From Actinomycetota bacterium (GTDB lineage: Bacteria > Actinomycetota > Acidimicrobiia > Acidimicrobiales > AC-25), in assembly GCA_005888395.1 (NCBI GenBank), contig VAXF01000022.1, forward strand, positions 1 to 15,184: a DNA stretch of 15,184 bases, read 5' to 3'. The notes below the pieces were generated by a model. That model ran no database searches, had not been told where the DNA came from, and saw nothing but the letters and a program-made list of their open reading frames with translations. Positions 1-7,158 of this stretch are shown piece after piece; the stretch's first letter is position 1; the number at the start of each line of letters is the position of its first letter. Made by a program: the position numbers and the translations under genes.

Positions 1-1304
1 TCACGCACAGCAGCGCCAGCCGCAGGTTCTCGCCGAACAACGACGAGAGCCCGCCGACCACGACGTAGCCGAGCGCCGACACGAGCTGCACGATGTTGGT
101 CACCGACGCCGCCTGGGGACGGAGCGACGACGGCGTGACGTCCATGAGCAGCGCGTACTGCGGACCGGTTGTGACGGCGCCGAGGGTCGTGCCGAGGAAC
201 AGGAACGGTACGGCGACCGGCAGCGACCGCGTGCTGAACGCGAGGACGTAGCCGACGCCCGCGCCGGCGAAGCCGATGGCGCTCACCCAGACACGCGCTC
301 GCAGGACGCCACGCTTCAGGAGACGGTCGGCGACGAACCCGCCGCCGAGGATCCCGATGAACGCGCCGCTGCCCACGATCGGCGCAAGGCCCGCGACCTG
401 GGTGCCGCTCAGGTCGAACGTGCGCTTGAAGTACGGCGTCCCCCAGAACACCGTTCTGCATGATCTGGGTCAGCCCGACGCCGAAGGCGACGACGCGCCA
501 CGACCGGAGCCGGAAGATCTGCTTGACGACCTCCCATTTGGTCGTCGTGGTCGGGTCGATGATGCCTGGCATCTCCTCGAGAGCGTCGAGGTCGACCCGT
601 TCCTCGATCAGCGCGGTGACGAGGTTCTCGTCGGCTTCCTCGAGGACGGCCGCCTCCGGCGAGAGGGCGGCGAGCGTCTCGCGGAAGGCGGCGTCCTGCT
701 CACCCCGCGGTGGCTCGCGGCGGCTCCACATCAGCAGCGCGCCGACGATGCCGATCGGCACCCACACCAGCAGTCCCCATCGCCAGCCGAAGCGGTCGAC
801 GAGCACGCCCGCGCTGATGATCCCGAAGAACGCGCCGACGCTCGCCCCCGCGTTGAAGATCCCGACCTTGCTCGCCCGCTGCTCGACCGGCCAGTAGTCG
901 GAGATGAGCGGCAGCGCGGCGGGATCGGTGGCCTCCGTGACGCTCATCAGCACCCGCAGGAAGAAGAAGATGGCGAAGGTCGGGGCGAGGCCCTGGAGGC
1001 CCATCAGTAGCGCCCACGCCGCGAACATGCAGGCGAGCACGCGCGTGCGGGCGTAGCGGGCGCACAGGAGCGCGATCGGGATCGAGCCGATCGCGCCGCC
1101 GAGGCCGGTCGAGAACGACACCGTGCCGAGGGTGAAGTCGCTGACATGGAAGGCGTGCTTCAGGCTCTCGGTCGCCTGGGAGAAGCTCTGGAACTCGCCG
1201 TTCTGAAGCCCGTTGGCAAAGCACAGGGCAACCATCGTGAGGCTGCCGTAGGTGACGGCGCGTTTGACGCCGCTGTCCACCCCGTCACTCACCGCCGCAG
1301 ACAC
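1..1304 (-). pseudogene. MFS transporter, frameshifted and cut by the left window edge
   Basis: This is a major facilitator superfamily permease, an inner-membrane secondary transporter of unknown substrate. Read from GTG 1304, the N-terminal half gives TM1 with LTMVALCFANGLQNG, then EATDPAALPLISDYWPVEQR and an acidic central loop ending near FRLRSW. After MQNGVL (about 455-440) the frame breaks. Shifting by one base restores PYFKRTF, GGGFVADRLLKRG, GPQYALLMDVTP and GENLRLALLCV, up to the edge. Unshifted, the frame stays open to base 1 but is arginine-rich and not MFS-like. The start GTG shares one base with the TAG of the nucleotidyltransferase upstream (TAGTG). It is a paralogue of the intact gene at 8688-10061, which has NGLMNWGLAYFKRT at the break. 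The difference is five bases, so a 5-base deletion fits better than one extra G in the G5 run, but a consensus error cannot be excluded. Confidence 0.85.
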
Positions 1305-2104
1305 TAGAGGCGCGTGTCGCGATCGGGTACCTCAGCCGCGGCGCGCGCGTACGCCTTGAATCGCGTCAAGGCTTCGACATCCCATGTGTGCCCGTGGGTC
1401 CGTCGCTGCTCGGGGCTGACGGGTGCCGACGAGCGGTAGCAATCGAGCGCGTCGTGGATGACCTCGTGCTGCTCGACGGGCAGCCGGGCGAGCGCCCATT
1501 CTGCGGCCTCCTCCTTGCTCGGCACACTCCCCGGCCCTTCGCTGCGCACCTGGAGAACTCGACACGCGCTGAGGACGCAATAGAAGGGCGACTCGAGAAT
1601 GTTGTCGCCAGAAGTGATCCAGTCGAGGTCGTCGAGGATCGACGCGAGGAACGCCTCGTGGGGGACCGGTTCGAACGCGTCGGCGGCGGCCGGGCCATGG
1701 AGTGAGATGCCGCGCCCCCGGGCGAGCGTGACGTGCGCGGCGAGATCGGGGTCGGCGCCGGCCGGCCCGGCGCCACCCGCACGGACCTCCGCCGCCCAGC
1801 GCTCGGAGAAGTGGACCTCGTAGGGCAGCGGGTGCACGAATTGGCGCGCATGGCGGGCCTGGACGATCGAGACCTCGATCCCGCCGGTGGTGGGCCGCCG
1901 GTCGAACGCATCGAGGAAGACGCGAGCGGATCCGCGCCGCAAGCGCTCCGGGAGCGGTTCGTCGACGACGACGAGAAGGTCGAGGTCGCTCTTCGGCCGG
2001 TAGTAGCCGCCTGTCGCCAGGGACCCGTGCAGGTAGACGCCGGCGATCCGCTCGTCGAGGAGGTCGCGGAGCTCGGCGAGTGTCCCTTCGACCCACTCCC
2101 GCAC
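1304..2104 (-). CDS. AadA-like aminoglycoside nucleotidyltransferase family protein (NTase + DUF4111)
   Basis: This cytoplasmic nucleotidyltransferase is related to aminoglycoside 3''-adenylyltransferases (AadA/ANT(3'')), which transfer AMP from ATP to the drug. From GTG 2104 it has 266 residues, close to the ~260 of AadA. The NTase signature has HGS at 26-28 and the metal-binding acids D40 and D42 in SDLDLLV. GGIEVSIV places E77 where AadA has its catalytic base glutamate. PYEVHFSERW matches the following AadA segment. The C-terminal half has the DUF4111 pattern with SKEEAAEWALARLPVEQH, much like AadA's DVAADWAMERLP. The frame is open up to 2287, but that would overlap the upstream gene, and GTG 2104 is the only usual start after that gene ends. 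It ends one base into the MFS gene. The fold is well supported; whether the substrate is an aminoglycoside is not shown. Confidence 0.85.
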   Translation of the reverse strand: MREWVEGTLAELRDLLDERIAGVYLHGSLATGGYYRPKSDLDLLVVVDEPLPERLRRGSARVFLDAFDRRPTTGGIEVSIVQARHARQFVHPLPYEVHFSERWAAEVRAGGAGPAGADPDLAAHVTLARGRGISLHGPAAADAFEPVPHEAFLASILDDLDWITSGDNILESPFYCVLSACRVLQVRSEGPGSVPSKEEAAEWALARLPVEQHEVIHDALDCYRSSAPVSPEQRRTHGHTWDVEALTRFKAYARAAAEVPDRDTRL

Positions 2105-2118
2105 GTCGGTGTCGGCAT

Positions 2119-2141
2119 CGGCCCAGCACTGAGCTCGGCCG
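2119..2141 (-). other. Imperfect hairpin ahead of the nucleotidyltransferase start
   Basis: In the 68-base gap between the selenoprotein-like gene and the nucleotidyltransferase, the transcript can form CGGCC-G-AGC-TCAGT-GCT-G-GGCCG. This is a 5-bp and a 3-bp stem separated by one G/G mismatch, with a 5-base loop. It sits 14 bases before GTG 2104. It has no U-tract, so it does not look like an intrinsic terminator. It may affect translation of the downstream gene or be a chance pairing in GC-rich sequence. Nothing else is evident in the gap. Confidence 0.25.
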
Positions 2142-2172
2142 GGCGAATGATCGACGGCGGCGCGGGCTACGT

Positions 2173-3249
2173 CTACGGCACCCAGGTGGGGTAGTAGTTC
2201 TCCGCGCCGACCTTCTTCACGTCTTCGATCCAGCTCGAGTCGTAGGCGTCGGTGTGGCCCTGACGCACCGGGTCCTCGAAGTTCCACGCCTGGCGCCGGT
2301 AGGTCCAGTTGTCGGGCTGCAGGCGGTGCGCCTCGCGCCAGTGGGGGATGGCGGCGGCGTGGTCACCGGCGCGATGGAGGTGCTGGCCGAGCTCGAAGTG
2401 GGCAGCGGCGGTCGCCTCGTCCCCCGATCGCGGCTGCGACCGGCGGATCACCTCGTCGGCGCTCAGCGCGTACCGGCTCGCGGCGCCGTTGGCCACCCAA
2501 TCGAGCAGCGCCTCCTTGTAGGCCGCGGGGTCGGTCTTGATCTTCTTGGCCTCGCCCAGCATGTCGGCGATGTCGGGCGGGAGCGTGGTGAGGTCGATCT
2601 TCTCGAAGGACTCGAGCACCGGGTTGCGGCCGGGGAAGGCGGGCTCGGCCGGTCGCACGATCATGCCGTCCTCGTCGATCCAGAGCCCGTTCGGCACGTT
2701 CACCACGCCGAAGAGCTCGTCGACGACGTGGGCCTGGTCGAGCAGCGACGGGTGCTGCGCGTTGGCCGCGTCGACGAACGGCTTCGCTGCCTCTTCACCA
2801 GCGGTGTCGAGCGCGACGGTGACGACCTCGAGACCCTGCGGGTGGAGCTCCTCTCGCAGCGCCTGCCAGACCGGCAGGTCGAAGCGGCATCCTCACCAGG
2901 ACGCCCAGGCGAGCAGCATCACCTTCTGGCCGCGCAGCGACGACAGCTTGAAGAGCCCACCCGTGCGGAGGTCGGGCAGCTCGAGCTCCGGCGCCGCGGC
3001 GGTGGCGAGGGCACGGCCGGTCGGGACGGTTGCGGGGCCGAGCGCCCACAGGTTGTGCTCCTCGTCGTCGATCAGCGGCATCCCCAGGTGCTCGGCGAGT
3101 ACGTGTGTGTCGACGGTGCCGTCGGGGGCGCGGGCGGTCTCCGGGAGTGACACGCAGACCTCGCCGCGGCATGCGCCCTCGGATTTCACGGCCCAGCCGG
3201 TTCCGTGCTCGAGCTCGGCAGGGTCGACGGTCAGCTCGGTGAGGATCAC
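2173..3249 (-). CDS. Thioredoxin/TlpA-like selenoprotein with in-frame TGA (Sec119)
   Basis: This is a predicted thiol-disulfide oxidoreductase of the redoxin/TlpA type, read as one 358-residue protein with selenocysteine at TGA 2895-2893. Residues 1-118 contain a small N-terminal domain (C27 and C32 in ACRGEVC), a linker, and the thioredoxin beta strand KVMLLAWASW. After the TGA come G120, C121 and R122, then DLPVWQALREELHPQG, the strand LEVVTVALD, and VNVPNG with the cis-proline at P186. Residues ~290-320 (AHFELGQHLHRAGDHAAAI) look like a single TPR. The active site is thus U-G-C instead of the usual C-x-x-C. No signal peptide is visible, so it is probably cytoplasmic. GTG 3249 overlaps the stop of the PQQ-propeller gene by four bases (GTGA), implying translational coupling. 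If the TGA were a true stop, the product would lack the active site and most of the fold. Alternatives are a nonsense mutation from TGC or a base-call error. Confidence 0.82.
2862..2878 (-). promoter_or_regulatory. Bacterial SECIS-like hairpin within the selenoprotein reading frame
   Basis: The mRNA reads CCUGCC-GGUCU-GGCAGG, a perfect 6-bp stem with a 5-base loop. It begins 14 bases, and its loop 20 bases, after the UGA. Below it UUCG can pair with CGAG after an asymmetric bulge. Bacterial SECIS elements lie directly downstream of UGA, inside the coding region, and have G among the first two loop bases. The E. coli fdhF element has the loop AGGUCU about 18 bases after its UGA. I see no bulged U in the upper stem as in fdhF. 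The arms also encode L-P-V-W-Q, so chance pairing forced by protein sequence must be considered. Confidence 0.7.
2893..2895 (-). other. Predicted selenocysteine (UGA) codon
   Basis: The codon order on the minus strand is TGG GCG TCC TGG TGA GGA TGC CGC. In thioredoxin-fold proteins the residue after W-A-x-W is normally the nucleophilic cysteine. The frame stays open for 239 codons after the TGA and encodes the remaining fold without any indel. A SECIS-like hairpin follows at the expected distance. The call depends on selA, selB, selC and selD elsewhere in the genome, which cannot be seen here. Confidence 0.8.
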
Positions 3250-4793
3250 GGCAAGATGCTAGGCAGGCCGTAGGACCACACGCCGAACGCCTGCGGGGGC
3301 TGGCCGCTGAACGTCGTGCCTGCGCCGTAGAAGATGTTCGGGCCGACGACGGCAACGGCCGACGACGGCGCCGCCCCGTCGGGTGCGTGCCACAGCGGCG
3401 TGCCCGTTGCCGCGTCGTAGGCGGCCTCCGCGAACGACGTGGTCGACGGGGCGAACACCACGCCGTTGGCGTACGTCACCGCCGCATACGTGGGTGTCTC
3501 GAGCGGCTGGTGCCACAGGATGCGGCCGGTGGCGATGTCGATCGCGTGCAGCGAGGACAGACGCGCCGGATCGTTGGTGAGGGTGCCGTCGGGCTGCACC
3601 TCACCCGCGGTCGGTCCCTTGCCCTCGAACGGAAGTGGGACGGCGGAGCCTGCGAACATCGTCGCGGTGATCGGACTTGTCACCCCGACGGCATCGCTGC
3701 CGATGAACCCGCCGATTGCGCCCGCAGCTCGGGGACCGGTCTGCCCCGGCTGGCCCAGCTGCGTGTCCCGGAGGTTCGTGCCTGTCGGGCCGTCCAGGAC
3801 GAACACGTGGCCGGACTTCCCGGCCGCGAGGACGACCGATGGGTGCACGACGCCGGTGACGTCGGTCACCGGCAGGGGCGACACGATGGGCGTGGCGCCG
3901 AAGTCGTCGTCGAAGTCGTCGCGGCCGTCGCCGAAGTGCCACGCGAACGCGCCGGTATCGGCGCGCACGGCCTCGATGCCTTCGCCGGCCGTCGCGACGT
4001 ATGACGCGGTGTTGCAGTTGCCGAGACCGAACACGACCAGGCCGTCGGCGTCGTCGACCGCGGGCGAGCTCCAGATGTCGCCGCATGCATGGCCGGTGAC
4101 CGTCGGCGAGAGGGTGGTGCTGACGGAGCGGTCTTCGGGGTTGAACTTCCAGAGGAGGTCGCCGGTGGCGGCATTGATCGCGAGGAGCCCGGTGGCGTGT
4201 TGCGTCGACGACTCGTTCACGTCCGTGCCCACGTAGACGACCCCGTTGTGCACGACGGGCGAGGACTCCACCTCCATCCGGCTGGTGGGCGCGCTCGGAT
4301 CTGTGTCGACCGCCCAGACGGGGGAGCCACTGGCGGCGTCGAGCGCCCATACGGTGCCGCCACCACCGAAGTAGACGGTGCCGTTCTCGTGTGCGGCCGA
4401 CGACAGGATGCCTAAGTACGGCGTCTTGTGCTGGTCGTCGTGGATCGTGTTGTCCCTGATGTTGAACTGCCAGGCCACGGTGCCCGTGGTCGCAGTGATG
4501 GCGTAGAAGATCCCGGCGTTGTCGCCGACGAACACCGTGTCGCCGACCACGATGGGCGAGGCGGTGACACCGCCTTTGGTGGGGGCGAACCACCGCGGGG
4601 CGAGTGTGGCTGCGTTCTGCGGACCGATGGCGTCGCAGCCGGCCGCGGCTGCGCCCGTGCGCGACGTGTCGTGCTGGTACATCGGCCAGTCGCAGGAGCT
4701 CGACGCGCCGCGCGCGAACTGCCCGGCGCCAACCCACGTCACTGATGCAGCCAACAGGACGACAAACGACCCCCGGGCGACCCGCGCACGCAT
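3246..4793 (-). CDS. Secreted PQQ-binding-like beta-propeller protein
   Basis: This is a 515-residue exported protein of the PQQ/quinoprotein beta-propeller family. The N-terminus has basic residues, then a hydrophobic stretch (FVVLLAASVTWVGAG, about 10-24), and a likely signal peptidase site near A30. The propeller blades show repeated pairs of the form V-(V/F)-G-x-x-x-G-x-(L/V)-x-A-(L/I)-(D/N)-x-x-T-G-x-x-x-W. Examples are YAITATTGTVAWQF, WALDAASGSPVWAV, LAINAATGDLLWKF and HAIDIATGRILWHQ; I count about seven or eight. C34 and C53 could form a disulfide near the mature N-terminus. ATG 4793 has GGAG five bases upstream. It is the first gene of the minus-strand unit and overlaps the selenoprotein-like gene by four bases. 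Such propellers occur both in PQQ dehydrogenases and as non-enzymatic scaffolds. I see no cytochrome c motif (CxxCH), so no enzyme activity is assigned. Confidence 0.88.
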   Translation of the reverse strand: MRARVARGSFVVLLAASVTWVGAGQFARGASSSCDWPMYQHDTSRTGAAAAGCDAIGPQNAATLAPRWFAPTKGGVTASPIVVGDTVFVGDNAGIFYAITATTGTVAWQFNIRDNTIHDDQHKTPYLGILSSAAHENGTVYFGGGGTVWALDAASGSPVWAVDTDPSAPTSRMEVESSPVVHNGVVYVGTDVNESSTQHATGLLAINAATGDLLWKFNPEDRSVSTTLSPTVTGHACGDIWSSPAVDDADGLVVFGLGNCNTASYVATAGEGIEAVRADTGAFAWHFGDGRDDFDDDFGATPIVSPLPVTDVTGVVHPSVVLAAGKSGHVFVLDGPTGTNLRDTQLGQPGQTGPRAAGAIGGFIGSDAVGVTSPITATMFAGSAVPLPFEGKGPTAGEVQPDGTLTNDPARLSSLHAIDIATGRILWHQPLETPTYAAVTYANGVVFAPSTTSFAEAAYDAATGTPLWHAPDGAAPSSAVAVVGPNIFYGAGTTFSGQPPQAFGVWSYGLPSILP

Positions 4794-4826
4794 GGTTGCT
4801 CCAGTACGCCGCTATGGGCGAAATGT

Positions 4827-4840
4827 CCTGCCTCGGCAGG
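4827..4840. promoter_or_regulatory. 14-bp inverted repeat between divergent genes
   Basis: CCTGCCTCGGCAGG is a near-perfect dyad (CCTGC-CTCG-GCAGG) in the 69-base gap between the PQQ-propeller gene and the amino-acid dehydrogenase gene. It could be an operator for either gene or a hairpin in the dehydrogenase leader. I cannot place convincing -35/-10 hexamers in this gap. Confidence 0.3.
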
Positions 4841-4862
4841 CGAGAATGTCGGGATCAACGTC

Positions 4863-5891
4863 TTGCGTCTCCACACCGTCGAGGGGTTCGTCGTGTTCGA
4901 TCTCGACGACTGCCCGATGAACGCCGGCGGCACCCGTCTGGCGCCGGACGTCACCGAGCGCGAGGGCGCGCTGCTGGCGAGGGCGATGACCTACAAGTTC
5001 GCGGTGCTCCACGCCGAGGTCGGCGGCGCCAAGGGCTGCGTACGAGGCGGGCCCGAGGAGCACGACGACCTCATGCTGCGCTACTGCGACGAGATCCGCC
5101 CGCTCGTCGAGTCGGCTCGGTTCCTGACAGGTCCCGACATGGGAACGTCGGAAGCCGACTTCGCACCGCTCCGGCCGCCCGCGGCGCGGGACGCGGTCGT
5201 GACAGCGATCGTCGACGGCGTTCCCTTCGAGGACCTGCTGACGGGGTTCGGGGTGGCGGTGGCGGCCGAGGCGACGGTGGGCTCACTCGACGGGCGCACC
5301 GTTGCCCTCGAAGGCTTCGGCAAGGTGGGGGGCGGCGTCGCGCGCGAGGTGGTTCGGCGCGGCGGGCGCGTCGTGGCCGTGTCGACCGTTCACGGCTGCG
5401 TCGTTGATCCGGCGGGGCTCGACGTCGAGCTGCTCTGGGGCCTGCGGGCCGAGCACGGTGACCGTTTCCTCGATCACCTCGGCCGCGACGTGCGCCCGGC
5501 GGAGCAGCTCTTCGACGTCGAGGCCGACGTGCTCGTGCCGGGAGCCCGCACCGGTGTGATCGACCGGGCCCGGGCCGAGAGCCTCGCCGTTCGCGCTGTC
5601 GTCCCCGCCGCCAACGTTCCGTACGCGGCCGGCGCGCCCGAGCTGCTGCAGGCGCGCGGCATTCGCGCCCAGGCCGACTTCGTGGCCAACGCCGGCGCGG
5701 TCATCGGCTACCGCTCGCCGGTGGGGTCGACCCCGGCGCAGGTGCTGGCCAACGTCGAGCGACGCGTCGTCGCACTCGTCGACGAGGCCTTCATCGATCC
5801 ACGCGGCCCCTTCGCCGGCGCCTGCGCGGCCGCCGCCCGCTTCTTCTCGACCTGGAGAGAGGACCCGATCCCGCCCCCGCCGCTGGCGTGA
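4863..5891 (+). CDS. Leu/Phe/Val (Glu family) amino-acid dehydrogenase
   Basis: This is an NAD(P)-dependent amino-acid dehydrogenase, which oxidatively deaminates an L-amino acid to its 2-oxo acid and ammonium, in the cytoplasm. It has 342 residues, near the ~350-365 of leucine and phenylalanine dehydrogenases and shorter than the ~420-450 of glutamate dehydrogenases. AMTYKFA gives K45, GGAKG gives K57 and GPDMGTS gives D92. Their spacing equals that of K68, K80 and D115 in Bacillus leucine dehydrogenase. A Rossmann motif GFGKVG lies at 151-156. The segment AADFVANAGAVIGY-like (residues ~290-305) matches the family's LANAGGV region. TTG 4863 gives the longest product with GGGA upstream. GTG 4893, preceded by GAGGGG with six bases spacing, is a serious alternative and costs only ten residues. 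Substrate specificity is not determined. It is transcribed alone, divergent from unit 1 and convergent with LarA. Confidence 0.87.
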   Translation: MRLHTVEGFVVFDLDDCPMNAGGTRLAPDVTEREGALLARAMTYKFAVLHAEVGGAKGCVRGGPEEHDDLMLRYCDEIRPLVESARFLTGPDMGTSEADFAPLRPPAARDAVVTAIVDGVPFEDLLTGFGVAVAAEATVGSLDGRTVALEGFGKVGGGVAREVVRRGGRVVAVSTVHGCVVDPAGLDVELLWGLRAEHGDRFLDHLGRDVRPAEQLFDVEADVLVPGARTGVIDRARAESLAVRAVVPAANVPYAAGAPELLQARGIRAQADFVANAGAVIGYRSPVGSTPAQVLANVERRVVALVDEAFIDPRGPFAGACAAAARFFSTWREDPIPPPPLA

Positions 5892-5929
5892 ATCTCGACG
5901 AGAACGAGATGCCGGTCGGATATCGACCG
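5892..5929. terminator. Tandem hairpins between convergent genes
   Basis: The 49-base gap between two converging stop codons holds two perfect 6-bp stem-loops in a row: ATCTCG-ACGAGAA-CGAGAT (5892-5910) and CGGTCG-GATAT-CGACCG (5913-5929). Being inverted repeats, they form on transcripts of either strand. There is no T-tract on either side, so they would be U-less terminators or 3'-end stabilisers, not classic intrinsic terminators. Confidence 0.45.
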
Positions 5930-5940
5930 AAAGCTCGTCC

Positions 5941-7158
5941 TCACACGGCGGTGGCGACCGTGAGGGGGCCGAGGGGGAGCACGCAGACCCTCCTGTCGCG
6001 GCCGGCGGCGGACGCGACCGCGTCGCTCACGTCGGCCACGGGCTCGAGGTGCGCGGCGCGCACTTCGTCGTCGGTGAGGCCCTCGGCGTGCAGCTGCACG
6101 CGTGCCTGCCCGAGCACACGACCGAGCACCTGCGCCTGCCAGCGGTCGAGCCCAGGAGGCCCGTCGGCGCGTGCGAGCGCGTCGGGGGAGCCGGCGGCGG
6201 CGAGGATGCGGCCGAACTCGCCCTCGGCGGGCACGCCGTCGACGCACGCCGCCGCCATCACGATCGTGCCGCCGGCGCGCACCACCCGCTCGGCCGCGGC
6301 CATGCCCTTCACCGCCTGGTAGAGGTTGCGGTCGAGCGGGTGGCCACTGTTGGTCGACAGCACCACGTCGAAGCGGCCCGGCACGCGCTGCACCGAGGTG
6401 CGTTCGACGAACGCACACGCGTCGCGGTGGGCGTTTGCGAACACCGCGGTCACACCGCGGTCGTCGTTGATGGCGACGTCGAGCTCGAGGTGGGCCGGCG
6501 CGAGCGCCGCCGCGGCCCGCACGAAGTCGTGTACGGGGTTGCCGTCGAGCACCGTCCAGGTGGCGCGCGGATCGGCGATTCGGGCAGGGCTGTGGCACTC
6601 GAGGATGGTCTCGAGGGCGGCGACGCCCGGGCACACGCCCTTGGGCCCGCCGCTGAATCCCGCAAAGAAGTGGGGCTCGACGAACCCGGTCACGATGCGT
6701 ACGTCCGCGTCCACCCACGCGCGCTCGAGCAGCACAGGCACGCCGTCGACGTCGCCGACGTGGACGTGATCGCCGCTCGTGGCCACGTGGTTGCGGATCT
6801 CGTACCGGCCGGCGACGGCGGGCCCGACCAGCTCGGCGAGCTCGGCCGCGGTTGCGGCGCGGTGGGTGCCGGTGCCGCACATGAGGACGACCTCGTCGGG
6901 CCCGCAGCCGCGCCGTTCGAGCTCGGCCAGCAGCGGGGGGAGGACGGTTCTGTTCGGCATCGGCCGGGTGATGTCGGGGAACACGACGGCCACCCGCGCG
7001 CTCGGGCGGACGGCGTCGTCGAGCGGCGCGCGCACGGCGGCGGCGATCGCGCCGGCCTCGTCGGCCAGCACCGGCAGATTGGTCGGCGTCACGACCACGG
7101 CGTCGTCGGGGACGTGCGCCAGCAGCCCATCGCGGCCGTAGGCGAGGGTCACCTCCAT
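5941..7158 (-). CDS. larA: LarA-type nickel-pincer (NPN) racemase/epimerase
   Basis: This 405-residue cytoplasmic enzyme belongs to the lactate racemase LarA family (DUF2088). The family interconverts 2-hydroxy acids by hydride transfer on the nickel-pincer nucleotide. The cofactor and catalytic residues can be seen: R65 in DITRP, H99 in GTGTHR, H163 and K173 in HFFAGFSGGPKG, H189 in ECHS, and K284 in NLYQAVKGM. They correspond in order and spacing to R75, H108, H174, K184, H200 and K298 of the Lactiplantibacillus enzyme. ATG 7158 is chosen because it starts the conserved MEVTLAYG segment; the frame upstream is only antisense-like arginine-rich sequence. It overlaps the FGGY kinase gene by ten bases. 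The larB/larC/larE cofactor genes are not in the window. LarA homologues act on several hydroxy acids and on sugar acids such as gluconate. The kinase partner makes a sugar acid more likely than lactate. Confidence 0.88.
   Translation of the reverse strand: MEVTLAYGRDGLLAHVPDDAVVVTPTNLPVLADEAGAIAAAVRAPLDDAVRPSARVAVVFPDITRPMPNRTVLPPLLAELERRGCGPDEVVLMCGTGTHRAATAAELAELVGPAVAGRYEIRNHVATSGDHVHVGDVDGVPVLLERAWVDADVRIVTGFVEPHFFAGFSGGPKGVCPGVAALETILECHSPARIADPRATWTVLDGNPVHDFVRAAAALAPAHLELDVAINDDRGVTAVFANAHRDACAFVERTSVQRVPGRFDVVLSTNSGHPLDRNLYQAVKGMAAAERVVRAGGTIVMAAACVDGVPAEGEFGRILAAAGSPDALARADGPPGLDRWQAQVLGRVLGQARVQLHAEGLTDDEVRAAHLEPVADVSDAVASAAGRDRRVCVLPLGPLTVATAV

Noticed and set aside
2105..2287. 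Nucleotidyltransferase start at 2287
   Set aside because: It would overlap the upstream gene by over 100 bases with Arg-rich sequence of no family resemblance; GTG 2104 gives the usual AadA-like length.
2893..2895. TGA as an ordinary stop, giving a 118-residue protein and a separate gene starting at 2706
   Set aside because: The upstream piece would stop just before the active site, and the downstream piece would start after it at the cis-Pro loop. The same frame is kept across the TGA, and the SECIS-like hairpin fits read-through.
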